In this document: positions 1-11,075 of the stretch, piece after piece
Layout: every line of letters begins with the position of its first letter
Numbering within the stretch: the first letter of the stretch is position 1
Notes under the pieces: generated by a model
Seen by the model: only the letters and a program-made list of their open reading frames with translations
Databases searched by the model: none
Told to the model about the DNA's origin: nothing
Position numbers and translations under genes: made by a program
NCBI GenBank assembly: GCA_003833135.1
Contig: QZLH01000539.1
Span: forward strand, 31,650 to 45,180
Source: Oehlia diaphana
Taxonomy: Eukaryota > Glomeromycota > Glomeromycetes > Glomerales > Glomeraceae
Direction: 5' to 3'
Length of the DNA stretch: 13,531 nt

Positions 1-19
1 GTTCAAAACCGAATTGCTT

Positions 20-110
20 ATTAAATATACGGAATTTGTATACGGAATCTATAGAAACGTACATAAAATGTATACAAAACGTATCCTTTCCGTATACATA
101 TTTCTTATAG
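20..110. repeat. Imperfect foldback sequence at the outer edge of the E2 inverted repeat
   Basis: The words ATACGGAAT and GTATACGGAAT near 27-50 recur inverted as CCGTATACATATTT near 89-105, so the segment can fold back on itself. It ends where the left arm of the large E2 inverted repeat begins (about 113). It may be a small MITE-like element marking the breakpoint, but the inverted ends are imperfect and I see no clear target duplication. Confidence 0.35.
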
Positions 111-355
111 GGAAGTAAAAATTGTTATATATAGAACATGAGTAATATAAAATTTTAATTAATTTATAAACCTAAAAATATACATATTAAAGTGAGGGAA
201 TACTACTGGGTAGAATATTTTTCGAATAATTTCTAATACTCGTATACTCAACACCATAAATTATAATTGAAGTAACCAAATAATCATTAGATTTACAAAA
301 TTTACTCATATACTTATATGAATTGTGAATCATAAGTAAGTGATCGAATAATTAA

Positions 356-1275
<920 letters not shown>

Positions 1276-1521
1276 TTCGTTCGTCAGGAGAAAGATAAAT
1301 AAATAAATAAATAATAAAACATAAAAATAAGGTCTATCTTTAAAAGCCAATTTAAGCTTATTTATGCCATATTTGTAAAGTATTCCCAATATCACGAGTA
1401 TCATTTTTAATTAATTCTAAAAAGAATTTTTTTGTTTTTGAATGTGTAATTATGTAACATGATCGTATGGATTTTTAACCTTTTATACTACTAATTAATT
1501 TTTGTTGCATACAACTAAATT
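1276..1521. other. Upstream region of E2 copy 1
   Basis: This region is AT-rich, with an AAAT microsatellite at about 1296-1314. It matches the sequence upstream of copy 2 as far as about 1492, and a short stretch near 1420-1435 resembles 13235-13260 upstream of copy 3. The 5' end of copy 1 most likely has its promoter here, but I can point to no defined promoter element. Confidence 0.4.
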
Positions 1522-1648
1522 ATATATCGTCTTTGATACTGCGCCGCATTTTCGATAAAATATTACATACTTTATCAACATAATTAATAGTTAATATTAG
1601 TCAAATTTAAAATTTTTATATATTAATTCTTCATGGTACCTTCAGGAT
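1522..1648 (+). repeat. Dispersed repeat, left part (interrupted copy)
   Basis: It opens with TCGTCTTTGATACTGCGC and aligns in direct orientation with 4850-5010, including the word AAATTTAAAATTTT and the end near ATGGTA. A third, short copy of the opening motif is at 11431-11470. After 1648 the match to the second copy breaks off and resumes near 1985. Confidence 0.6.
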
Positions 1649-1699
1649 GGAAGTTGTACCCAGGGTATTGAATAATATTTATTTTGTATTACCGAGTAT

Positions 1700-1912
1700 C
1701 TGCAGTACGTAATTCGCAAGAAATGATATCAAGGAGAAATAAATCATTTGAGTATAGAGAAACAACCTAATTAAAAAACAATATTTAGATAAAGTAATTA
1801 AATAGTTAAAGTTGAATCATCCGTCTACATTTTACACTAGTATTATGTAAAAAATTACAAGACAAATAAATGTCGCTTGGCAATGAAAAAGATCATCCTC
1901 AAATACATTTTA
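1700..1912 (-). pseudogene. E2 gene relic (exons 2 and 3 with intron 2)
   Basis: Reading the minus strand, 1912-1859 gives FEDDLFHCQATFICL, aligning with [14 protein letters not shown] of exon 2, and is followed by a GTAATT donor. At nucleotide level 1866-1905 is nearly identical to copy 3 exon 2. The intron runs 1858-1767. From 1766 the sequence after an ATTAG acceptor reads VVSLYSNDLFLLDI, which aligns without gaps to the start of exon 3 ([14 protein letters not shown]). Trp33 is Cys, and a stop (TAA) lies just upstream of the aligned part. Exons 1 and 4-7 are not recognisable. This is an old, decayed member of the E2 family that still keeps its intron. Confidence 0.6.
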
Positions 1913-1984
1913 ACTAAAAGAAAGCTCTTCGGCAAACTGATCGTCGTTCTCTGTTGCAAATGAAAGTACAACAAGAATATTGAC

Positions 1985-2170
1985 GCTTTTTCAATTTACG
2001 TTATTCAAAGTTTTCAAAAAATTTAGTTTAGTACATCCAAAAATTCCTTCCCAAATTATTTTTTTTAAAAAAAAATAAGTGTTCTAAAAAAAATCCCTAT
2101 CTGATAATAATATCAAATACCAATTAGATGAATTTGATAAAATATTTATTCTTTAGTTCTTTATTTGATA
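1985..2170 (+). repeat. Dispersed repeat, right part (interrupted copy)
   Basis: From TTATTCAAAGTTTTC onwards this aligns in direct orientation with 5020-5200, sharing the poly-A tracts and the AAATCC/AAATCTT and ATATC words. Together with 1522-1648 it forms one repeat that in the second copy is contiguous, so the segment between (about 1650-1985) looks inserted. Confidence 0.45.
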
Positions 2171-2619
2171 TATATTTTATTTATCAATTTTATAGATCAT
2201 TAATTAAGATGGTGACAATGGTTACTGTAACCCATATACCATATATGACTACCAGTAAAAATATTGGTTAAGATTTCTTTTGATAATATATCTGAAGAAC
2301 AACTTTGTCTTATTTTTCCTAATAAATGTTACCGTAATTTAATTAATTTGTGGGTAAAATTTGTATAATTATATATATAAAATAGTTAGTTTAATGATTG
2401 CATCAACTATATTTTGATTAATTTAACTGATTCTAACCTAAAAAAGAAAAAATTAATAATCAAAACTGATTGCATTCTTTACAAAATTTCTGTTTGGGAA
2501 TTGACATACAAAATTTCTAGAATGAGTGTGTTAATTATTTAACCCTTCAGGCCTTTACTAATTGATGATTAGCCGTTACTAAACTATTTGAAAAAAAATA
2601 CTTATTACGTAAGCCTAGC
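2171..2619. other. AT-rich spacer without recognisable gene
   Basis: Homopolymer runs and short AT words dominate. No open frame with protein-like composition, no E2 exon and no RNA gene was seen on either strand. Confidence 0.5.
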
Positions 2620-2715
2620 AATTACTCGGCACAAAGTGACCTCGTAACTGCGGCATTATCGTGCCTTACATATAATATGATCAGTGAAATTTCTGAGCGT
2701 GAGTGCCGAGTAACT
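2620..2715. mobile_element. MITE-like foldback element with TTACTCGGCAC ends
   Basis: The left end AATTACTCGGCAC and the reverse complement of the right end AGTTACTCGGCAC form a terminal inverted repeat of 13 bp with one mismatch around a core of about 70 bp. The element is more GC-rich than its surroundings and encodes nothing. A small non-autonomous DNA transposon is the simplest reading. I cannot identify a convincing target-site duplication. Confidence 0.55.
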
Positions 2716-2745
2716 ATTAATTAATTGTCTAATAATCTATTTAAC

Positions 2746-2877
2746 GGTATCGGGATATTTCGCTGAAAGCCATTTCACCGAAAAATAATCTCTGGTCTGA
2801 GTTATTTATAATTCTGCATAATATTGGCCCTATTTTTCGGCGAAACGTCCTGGCTTTCGGCGAAATGTACCGTAACC
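2746..2877. mobile_element. MITE-like foldback element with TTTCGGCGAAA-type ends
   Basis: The element begins GGTATCGGGATATTTCGC and ends with the complement of GGTTACGGTACATTTCGC. The inverted ends extend inward through GAAAGCC and a second block CACCGAAAAATA / CGCCGAAAAATA, about 40 bp per arm around a short core. A truncated copy in the opposite orientation lies at 4762-4842, which shows it is a repeated element. It has no coding capacity, as expected of a MITE. Confidence 0.65.
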
Positions 2878-2912
2878 AAAATTTAAAAAATAACTAAATA
2901 AAAATAAAATGA

Positions 2913-4251
<1,339 letters not shown>

Positions 4252-4761
4252 GGCAAGAACCATTGTAAAATTGTTCTTTTTAAATAAAACAAATTATATT
4301 TGTGGTTAAAAAAATACAAACACTATTAAAAATAAATACTTTTTTAATGATAAACTGGTAACGTTGCTTCACAAAGAGTGACTTGCACAGTACTATACGA
4401 TAGAATCGATTGAGTCGAGCTTTGAAACATTAAATTAAAATTTCTGCAATTCAAATTTGACTCAAATTTTTAAGTTATCCAATTTTTTTATTTCGATAAG
4501 TTTAATGTATTTGGAATAAATTTTACGATTTAATAATGAATATATTGGATAAAAATTTAAATGACATATTTCGGTTTATTGTTATAATTTAATTACGTTT
4601 AGAATTTCCTTTCTATAAAATTCAGAACACTAATTAAGTAAGTATATAATAGATGTCACTGTCACTGATAGGTTTTAGGCGACCAAGGGTATTGCACAAT
4701 TCATTTTACGTGGCAGTAAAATATTTTTAACTAAAATCATCGGATTAATATTCTTTTTTAT
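4252..4761 (+). repeat. 3' flank shared with E2 copy 3
   Basis: The sequence from GAACCATTGTAAAATTGTTC through GGTAACGTTGCTTCACAAAG, TTCGGTTTATTGTTATAATTT and TTGCACAATTCATTT to TTCTTTTTTATC aligns with the reverse complement of 11553-12045. No protein-like open frame was seen. It was duplicated together with the E2 gene, so the duplicated unit was at least 1.7 kb long. Confidence 0.75.
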
Positions 4762-4842
4762 CCAACATTATGCAGAATTATAAATAACTCAGGCCAGAGA
4801 TTATTTTTCGGTGAAATGGCTTTTGGCGAAATGTCCGATACC
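4762..4842. mobile_element. Truncated copy of the TTTCGGCGAAA MITE
   Basis: The reverse complement matches 2746-2827 almost base for base: GGTATCGGACATTTCGCC, then AGCCATTTCACCGAAAAATAA and CTGAGTTATTTATAATTCTG. The right-hand inverted end is missing. The break lies exactly where homology between the copy 2 and copy 3 flanks ends, so the element sits at a rearrangement junction. Confidence 0.65.
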
Positions 4843-4849
4843 CTAAATT

Positions 4850-5200
4850 TTATATCGCTCGTCTTTGATGCTGCGCCACATTTTCAAGATACTATACCAC
4901 ATTGTACAAGAACCCCTTTAAGGGTACCCACTTAAAATACACCACAATCAATAGTTACTACAAATCAAAATTTAAAATTTTGTATATTAATTTTTTTATG
5001 GTATAGAAATCCCTCAGATTTTTATGTTATTCATAATTTTCAAAAAAAAAATTAGTTTCAAAATTATTTTATTAAATGTTCCAAAAAAAAAAAATCTTTA
5101 ACAAATATCGAGTTGAAACACCAAAATAGCGAATTTTTATATCAAATTAATTTGATATAAAATTTAGAATTTTATTTATATTTCTTGTAAAATTTAAAAA
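4850..5200 (+). repeat. Dispersed repeat, uninterrupted copy
   Basis: It starts with CTCGTCTTTGATGCTGCGCC and aligns in direct orientation with 1522-1648 and then 1985-2170, without the intervening E2 relic. It also carries about 30 nt (near AACCCCTTTAAGGGTACCC) that are absent from the first copy. No coding sequence was found in it. Confidence 0.5.
5135..5162. repeat. Perfect 28-bp palindrome
   Basis: The half-site TTTTATATCAAATT is followed directly by its reverse complement, giving a perfect 28-bp palindrome of pure A/T apart from one C/G pair. It could be a binding site or a by-product of AT richness; there is no nearby gene start to give it a role. Confidence 0.4.
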
Positions 5201-5495
5201 AACTGATTTTGTTTAAACTGATTATTCTCACATTATAGTCATAAATTTGCGTTTCAATAATAACTGGAATTGTTATTTTTAATTGCTCAAACTTCAAAGT
5301 TATTACGATCTTTGAGAAGAAGAATATGATGAGCAAACCATCTTGCTTCTTTTATCAAAAAAATCAGAAGTGCGTACAATAAAAGAATTTTGAGAAAAAT
5401 AACACAAAATAAACTTCATTGACAATTTATTTAACCATCAAGGAATTGTTTCGGTTTATTAAATTACAAATATATTCGAATAAATGAAATAGATA
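5201..5495. other. AT-rich stretch between repeat and next gene
   Basis: Nothing recognisable was seen on either strand. It lies just downstream of the last exon of the minus-strand gene at 5496-7160 and may include its 3' untranslated region. Confidence 0.35.
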
Positions 5496-7160
5496 TTATG
5501 AGTTATGATCGTTTCTTTTTTTTGGTGAAGCAATCACCTTTTCTTTCGTAAATCTTGGTCCCTGCCGACGCATTCCTAATGAGACATTTTTCTCAACTAA
5601 TTCTTGTAGATTTAGTATCCATTTCTTCAATTTAAAAATAGTAAATTAGCCTCTTTATTGGAATGGCACATGCACTTGAGTCTCATAATGTCTCATAATT
5701 ACCTTGAAACTAAGTATACTCTAATAATTTATGACAATGTGTGTAATTCAGTAAGTTATTATTGGGAAGAGAAAACTTGATAATGCATTCTGTAAATGAT
5801 GAAATCTTTTCCTGTAGAAATAATAATTAGTACTTGTAAAAATATAATGCATATTAAAATTACTCATTACATACTGTACACGAAGATTCCAAATGTCTCT
5901 AATCGCATTATCACTTCAGTTGAAACTTGTCTTTCAATAAGCATTTTACGCAAACAAGACAAAGCTAATTGCATAGCTATATTGTTGATGGCTCATTAAT
6001 TCGTTGGAAAGGAGAAGATAAACAAAATCTCTTATATGATTAGCTTACCTTTAAGTAGTTTGGCTAAATCATTGATTTTTTTGGCTTCATCTTGTATAAA
6101 GGCGTTTCCAATTACTTCTCCAAAAGCTACTTGATAATCAACATTATCTATTCTTATCCTTAAAAGGATATCATACATCCACCCAATATTCTATCTTTCT
6201 ACTTCTTTTCTACCAATGTCTTTTTGTTCTTTACAGTGTGTTTTCCATCTCATTACTAGTGGATAAAAGAATATGTGACATTAATATATTATTAATCATA
6301 ATATATATTATAACAAGAATATTAATAATCTAGGAATATATCTTCAATCGAACAACTCACAATACAACAACTTTGATATGAATATTTATTATTCATTAAA
6401 GTCAGAATTCAAAAGTGAATTATAAGAATCCATAAAACATATCAAACTGTAAACACTGTTAATACAACTTTATAAATAATTAATTGTAATATAACTATAG
6501 AAGAATAAATAATACTTACAAAATTTTGTAAATTGATTGAACCCAAATAAATTCCCATTCTCTTTCCATGTTAAACCCATCTATATTAAGAAGAGTGGTA
6601 TCACATTCTACTGTCTATAGTAGAAATTGAATCATATAACTACTAATTAAAACTTGTTAAGTTCATTGGCAGTGTTTTAAAGATATGTAAAAGGAGCACA
6701 TATTATTTAAAACAAAGGAAAAAATCAAACTCCAATTATATTATATTTGACATACTTATTTCTAGCCATTTTATTTCAATGGTACTCCATTCTTCTTTAC
6801 TACTTTTAGGTAGGAATATAATTTTATAATGAGATATTGATGTCCCAAATCAGTAGACTTTAATCAAAGAATCTTATAGCAAGATGTATCACAGTCTGGC
6901 CATAGATGTTCTACTTTACCATGCACTCAGAGACAGGGTGTAGCACACTCACTATTCTTATTTGTTAACAATTTCATATTCCTGAGAATATGTAAAATAA
7001 TAACCTTTAGTTGACTACTTAATTCCAAAGCTTTGCGTCCTTTCCTTGTTGTTGGTTCTAAAAATTTTAGCAGAATTTTAAGTTCTCCTCTCAGAGCAAT
7101 ATGTGATTCTCTCTTCGCCTTCTCTGGATATTTGTCTTGATAAAATTGATCCCAACTATC
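5496..7160 (-). pseudogene. Unrecognised multi-exon gene, probably broken
   Basis: Several minus-strand pieces have protein-like composition and are linked by plausible splice sites. (1) 7160 to about 6980: WDQFYQDKYPEKAKRE and LRGELKILLKFLEPTTRKGR. (2) 6849-6756: KSSKEEWSTIEIKWLEI, then a GTATGT donor. (3) 6610-6520: IECDTTLLNIDGFNMEREWE, then GTAAGT. (4) 6280-6049: MRWKTHCKEQKDIGRKEVER, an in-frame TAG at 6193-6191, then NIGWMYDILL and EVIGNAFIQDEAKKINDLAK. (5) 5991-5875: INNIAMQLALSCLRKMLIER, then a GTATGT donor; the following intron has a perfect TACTAAT box and a TACAG acceptor. (6) from 5811: KDFIIYRMHYQ. (7) 5645-5496: LQELVEKNVSLGMRRQGPRF and a basic end KKRNDHNS. Phases join 2 to 3 (using acceptor ACAG before 6610), 4 to 5 and 5 to 6. 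Breaks between 1 and 2, the TAG, and a frame change near 5630 suggest decay. I do not recognise the family. Confidence 0.5.
5812..5874 (-). other. Well-formed intron in the unrecognised gene
   Basis: The donor GTATGT, a perfect TACTAAT branch-point box about 19 nt from the 3' end and the acceptor CTACAG all occur within 63 nt on the minus strand, between two protein-like exons in matching phase. It is the clearest splice unit of this gene. Confidence 0.65.
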
Positions 7161-7660
7161 CAAATCTCATTTGGACCAAATATTCTAAGAAAACAGGAAT
7201 ACAAAATGTTAGAAAGAGTCAGAGTTTAGTATCATGAAAAGTGAGACCGTAATTACCACTACAATGTTCTAATGCAATTTTTTTTGGTAACATTAGATAA
7301 AGATTTATTCCTGAAACGAAAAATTCAAAAAATAATAAATGAGTCTTTGATAAAACTGATTTCAACTATCCAAACCCCATTGGGACTCGGGTCTTACCCA
7401 ATATTCTCAAACAGGAATACAAAATTAACGTTAGAAGAGTCTTGTTCATTATGAAAAGTGAGACCTTATTGCTATAATGTAACTTCTGCTGCATCTTTTT
7501 GTTGTATTATTTATAATAGAAGTGTCTTTCTTGTTTAGTATGAAAAGTAAGACCTTATCACTATAATGTTGTACTTCTGCTGCAACTTTTTTGGTATTAT
7601 TAGAGATTAGAAGACAGATTTATTCTTGAAACGAAAAATCCAAAAAATATAAATAAATTA
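7139..7660. repeat. Degenerate tandem repeats overlapping the 5' end of the unrecognised gene
   Basis: The block GATAAAA(T/C)TGAT...CAACTATCCAAA at 7139 recurs at 7349 (period about 210 bp), with CAGGAATACAAAAT following in both. The word ATGAAAAGTGAGACC occurs at 7234 and 7451 and as ATGAAAAGTAAGACC at 7540. TTTATTC(C/T)TGAAACGAAAAAT occurs near 7304 and again near 7620. The third unit is partial. The first unit contains the start of the exon reading LDSWDQFYQ on the minus strand, and the second unit contains a decayed copy (LDS followed by a stop), so the 5' end of that gene was tandemly duplicated. Confidence 0.65.
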
Positions 7661-8039
7661 TTTAGTTACTTTTAGACGCGTTTTTACTGATGGACGGCAT
7701 AAGCTTTTTCCAAGTCCGATGTTTTTTTTGACTCGCAATTTATATAATATCCGAGTTTAATTTTAACTTATTTCGGTTTAAATTTTAACAAGAACGTAGT
7801 TCCTAATGTGGTAAGATATTTAGGTCTAAGCCACTAGCCTCATATTACGTAATGTAGCACCTGATAAATATATTTAACTAGATAAATCTATATTAAAGTT
7901 ATATTAAAAAACTGGCAAAACTCTGGAGAAAGGCGAAACTGCTGAAACTTATTATAAATGCCAAAACTGCTGAAACTCTGGCGAAACTATAATAAATCTA
8001 TAGTAAAATTTTGATGAAAGTAATCATAGGATTTTAAAT
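7661..8039. other. Gene-free stretch with a small cluster of GCGAAACT words
   Basis: Between 7914 and 7990 short words recur: GGCAAAACTCTGG, GGCGAAACTGCTGAAACT, GCCAAAACTGCTGAAACTC and GGCGAAACTATAATAAAT. They look like an imperfect tandem duplication of about 38 bp. The remainder is AT-rich, with no protein-like frame or RNA gene that I can see. Confidence 0.4.
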
Positions 8040-8285
8040 TAACTCCATCTAAGTTTGATCAAAGTTTAGCGTCAATTCCTAATAAAGATAATAAAGAATA
8101 AAAAGGAAGGTAAATTAGTAAATATTTTATCAAAAATCGCGTAAGTAGTATGTAATTAAAATATAAGAAATCGCATAAATCAAATTTATTTTTTAGGAAA
8201 TACACAACCTGTATATAGAGGAGTGTCATACTATATGTATTGAAAGTACTTACAGGTCTCATTATTTTCGCCTGTCAATGGAAAG
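8040..8285 (-). pseudogene. Rearranged E2 gene relic
   Basis: On the minus strand 8285-8246 matches the end of E2 exon 2 plus its donor: CATTGACAG (TGA where Trp33 should be) through CCT|GTAAGTACTTT, as in copy 1. Around 8165-8145 the words TATATTTTAATTACATACT match intron 3 of copy 2. From about 8145 down, the intron 1 3' end (TTTTTATTCTTTA) and an AG|GAATTGACG junction match the beginning of exon 2, which decays into a stop near 8048. The pieces are out of order (end of exon 2 before its beginning) and exon 3 is missing, so this relic arose by rearrangement or recombination between copies. Confidence 0.6.
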
Positions 8286-9733
8286 TAAATAAAAAAGCAA
8301 TATGTGGTGAAAATAAACTTTATAATAATTTTGTTCAAAGTCAGTTAAAAAAAAAATTTTTTTCATTTCGTAGAATGAAATTTATAAATAAACAAGTTTA
8401 TTTTGTCCAGTCATTAAAAGGTTGATTCTTAAACCCACCTTTTAATACTAACAAATAATTAGATGTCGACTGAATGAAAAAAAGCCTTACCCACCCTTTT
8501 TAACGATGAATAATGACTGAAAATAAGAGAAGTGGAGCGAATTTTTTTTCTTTTTCTTTATCACTCACTCTTTTACTATAGGAAACCGATTTTTTAAGCA
8601 TATCTTTTAAATTTATTTTTCAAAGCCGTTAATGTATGAATTCTGATCATCTAATTTGATTGGTATTTCATCGGAATAAACATGTATTGAAAATCTATAC
8701 TTAAATGTTTTTTCATCAGTTTTGTAAAATATCCTAAACATTCCAACACCTATTTTTTAATGAGGTTAAATTTCTCTTTAAACATAATTTCGCGAATGTC
8801 TCAATTTTGATATTTTTTTTATCAAATATTATTATATTTAGATCTTATAAATCTGTAAAATTTATGAGAAAAATTGACTTAATAAAATCTTTTTCTTACA
8901 TATAATGTATTACTTTCTCAAATATTTTCCATGTTTCGAATCTAATTTACCAACTTACCTAGCTTCATCTAGAAAAAATGATAGCCGGATAGGCAAAGTT
9001 ATTACAAATTGATTATAAATCAATTTTTTACCTTTTTACCTTTTCATCAATATCTCGTTAGACACGCCACTATAAAACCTTTTCTTATCTTTCTTATTTC
9101 ACTAATGTCAAACTTAGGAAAATAGAACTTGTAAAGGATGTCATGTTCGTCAAAGCTATGAAAATTTTCTACCAAATAAATTTTTTAGGTTAAATAATTG
9201 TTAAAAGAATCATATAACAAACCAAAACGACATCTATGGTTAAAAATCTTCGCAAAATTTCAGATTGTTGATTGTTGGAAAAGATGAATAATGATATTAA
9301 AGCACTAGAAACCCGTCGAACAATGCCAAAAACGGGGAAAAAACTTTAACAATAACACAATGTATTGGGAATAAATAAGATAAATAATAGCAATAAATAA
9401 AATTTCGGTAATTTACTTAAAAAACTTTAAATATTTACTATATTAATTTATTCATTTATTTATCGAAGTTTTTTTACTACGTTATAATAAAAATTAACAA
9501 GCTAACCAACCAGAAATCAGTTTCCGAATCACGTGTAACCCGAAAAACCTATCTAGCTACCATTTTTTCTAGACGACGCGGGGATTGCAACTTTTAATAT
9601 CCTAAATAAAAGGTACCAGTTAGTGTTGTGAACAATTACCTTATTATTTTATCAATTGGTGACTATGTCTCCATATTTTTACACATAGAGGTACATTTAT
9701 AATTTATTATATTAATTATATTAATAATGGTGT
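8286..9733. other. Long AT-rich stretch without recognisable genes
   Basis: About 1.45 kb with no E2 exon, RNA gene or clear repeat that I could identify. A short self-complementary patch (TTTCATTTCGTAGAATGAAA, about 8358-8377) and many poly-A and poly-T runs are present. Short open frames here have low-complexity composition and no splice context. Confidence 0.4.
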
Positions 9734-9876
9734 AGTTAGCCGAAAAACGGAGCCGAATTCCTGATTGCCGATCATCCGGATCCGGTTTAATTGCAGAAAA
9801 TCCCCTGGAATTCCACGACGATCTACGCCTTAGCCGGGTCCGGATCATGTTGCGGCTAATTATTTTTCGGTTAACT
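9734..9876. mobile_element. GC-richer foldback element (MITE-like)
   Basis: The left end AGTTAGCCGAAAAA and the complement of the right end AGTTAACCGAAAAA form terminal inverted repeats with one mismatch. Inside, GATCATCCGGATCCGG and the inverse of CCGGGTCCGGATCATG form a second, imperfect inverted pair. At 143 bp it is clearly more GC-rich than the DNA around it. It encodes nothing convincing; a short open frame across it on the minus strand is incidental. Confidence 0.55.
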
Positions 9877-9921
9877 TCTCCAGGCATCAACTCCTGTTAT
9901 CGAACGATTGTCACTTACTGG

Positions 9922-10029
9922 CCCTATAAATTTTTTTTAGAAAATTGATCACATATCGAGTTTTTTTGGAATGAAAACTAAGAAAAATGATCATTTATCG
10001 GAATTTTTCCCAGAAAACTTTTTATAGGG
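9922..10029. mobile_element. Second foldback element with CCCTATAAA ends
   Basis: The perfect 9-bp ends CCCTATAAA and TTTATAGGG bound a 108-bp segment. Inside are two direct repeats of about 25 bp starting TTGATCACATATCG (near 9945) and ATGATCATTTATCG (near 9988), each followed by a T-run. It starts only 45 bp after the preceding foldback element. It could be a small MITE; the ends are short, so confidence is modest. Confidence 0.4.
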
Positions 10030-10599
10030 TGATAAAATTATTACATAATATATTATCACGTCTTGTTTAATATGTTTCATATTTCTCAGTAAATATGGGT
10101 TAAACAGCTTTGAGCATAAACTTTATTAGCATAAGATATAAACTCACAAAAATAAAAGTCAAAGTACAAACTAGCTAATCTCAGAAAATACAAAGTGAAA
10201 AACAAAGTAATAAAAACATTGAAAATCTATGCCAATACTACATTACACCTTTAACTATTCCTGTATACCCCGACTTATTTAAAACATAAAGAGAAAGTTT
10301 TGATCCAACTACCGGAAGAAGTATATTTTCTCCGTAAAAATTTCTACGAAATTTATTACCTGATGTAATATAATTGATTTAGAGCAATTGATTATTCAAT
10401 ATGGAATGCATTCCGGTATTATTTTTAAATATTCAAAAAGATGCTCGAGCCAAAAACAACACGTAGTTGTCAATTGGCATCAGTTTTACTAATTAAATTA
10501 CGGATATCTACACTAAATATACGACTAAAAACTTTGCTAGTCTAAACTAATCTAAAAAGTCATTTAAATTATTAATACCGCCCTGATCTAAATATCAAG
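10030..10599. other. AT-rich stretch without recognisable genes
   Basis: No E2 homology, no protein-like frame and no clear repeat were seen on either strand. Confidence 0.35.
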
Positions 10600-11075
10600 T
10601 CGGGTCAAATTAACCCGGCTCGAACCATATCTTTCGGAGCTCTAGATGGCCCTTCCATTCAATAATTGTACTATTATGCATGCCAACCACAAGCAATTCC
10701 AGACTTCATTGTTAAAATATAACATTCTGCCCCTGCCAGTATTTACGTGCAGGCGGTGCAAGCATCATAAGATGAAAGAAAAATACGGATAATGAACTTA
10801 TACTGAGGAGTTTCATTTTTTTTTACCACTCTATCGGCCTGTGTTCATTTTTTTTGTTATCGTCTTTGGTTTCGTTCTTTGGCAGTGCTGGTCATGCATA
10901 GTATTGTTTTATTAAATATCAGGCAGGACGATCTCTCTAGTGGAGGTTGAGTTCTTTCGTTTAGGTTGGGTTTTAGTGCACCTTATTAGACGCTCAGCTC
11001 ATGTTCTCGTTAAACTCCCGTCATTATCTAATTTTATAAAATAAAATAAATAAATAAAAAATAAAACAATGGAAA
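10600..11075 (+). other. Slightly GC-richer segment ending in a TAAA-rich tail (possible retroposon 3' end)
   Basis: The base composition shifts towards GC from about 10590 (AACCCGGCTCGAACC) to 11025, and the segment ends in TTTTATAAAATAAAATAAATAAATAAAAAATAAAA-type sequence at about 11031-11066. That shape resembles the 3' end of a LINE or SINE. A 43-codon open stretch (10915-11043) precedes the tail but has no motif I recognise. No reverse-transcriptase domain and no flanking duplication were identified, so this is a suggestion only. Confidence 0.25.

Noticed and set aside
1912..1986. Open stretch reading NILVVLSFATENDDQFAEEL on the minus strand just upstream of the E2 relic
   Set aside because: It is protein-like but short, ends in a stop and has no recognised relatives or convincing splice links; kept only as a note.
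5796..5999. Open frame of 67 codons on the plus strand
   Set aside because: It lies opposite a minus-strand exon whose phase and splice sites fit its neighbours; the plus-strand frame has no such support.
7272..7454. Open frame of 60 codons on the plus strand
   Set aside because: It falls inside the degenerate tandem repeat and is not conserved in the other units.
8059..8425. Open frames on both strands around 8059-8425
   Set aside because: They overlap the rearranged E2 relic and AT-rich DNA and show low-complexity composition.
9663..9890. Open frame of 75 codons on the minus strand
   Set aside because: It mostly covers the GC-richer foldback element, and its Arg-rich composition follows from the CCGG-containing inverted arms. 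No start context or conservation was seen.
10600..10630. Possible tRNA-like patch around GGGTCAAATTAACCCGGCTCGAACC
   Set aside because: No cloverleaf could be built: acceptor and anticodon stems are missing, and only a GTTCGAGCC-like word on the minus strand resembles a T-loop.
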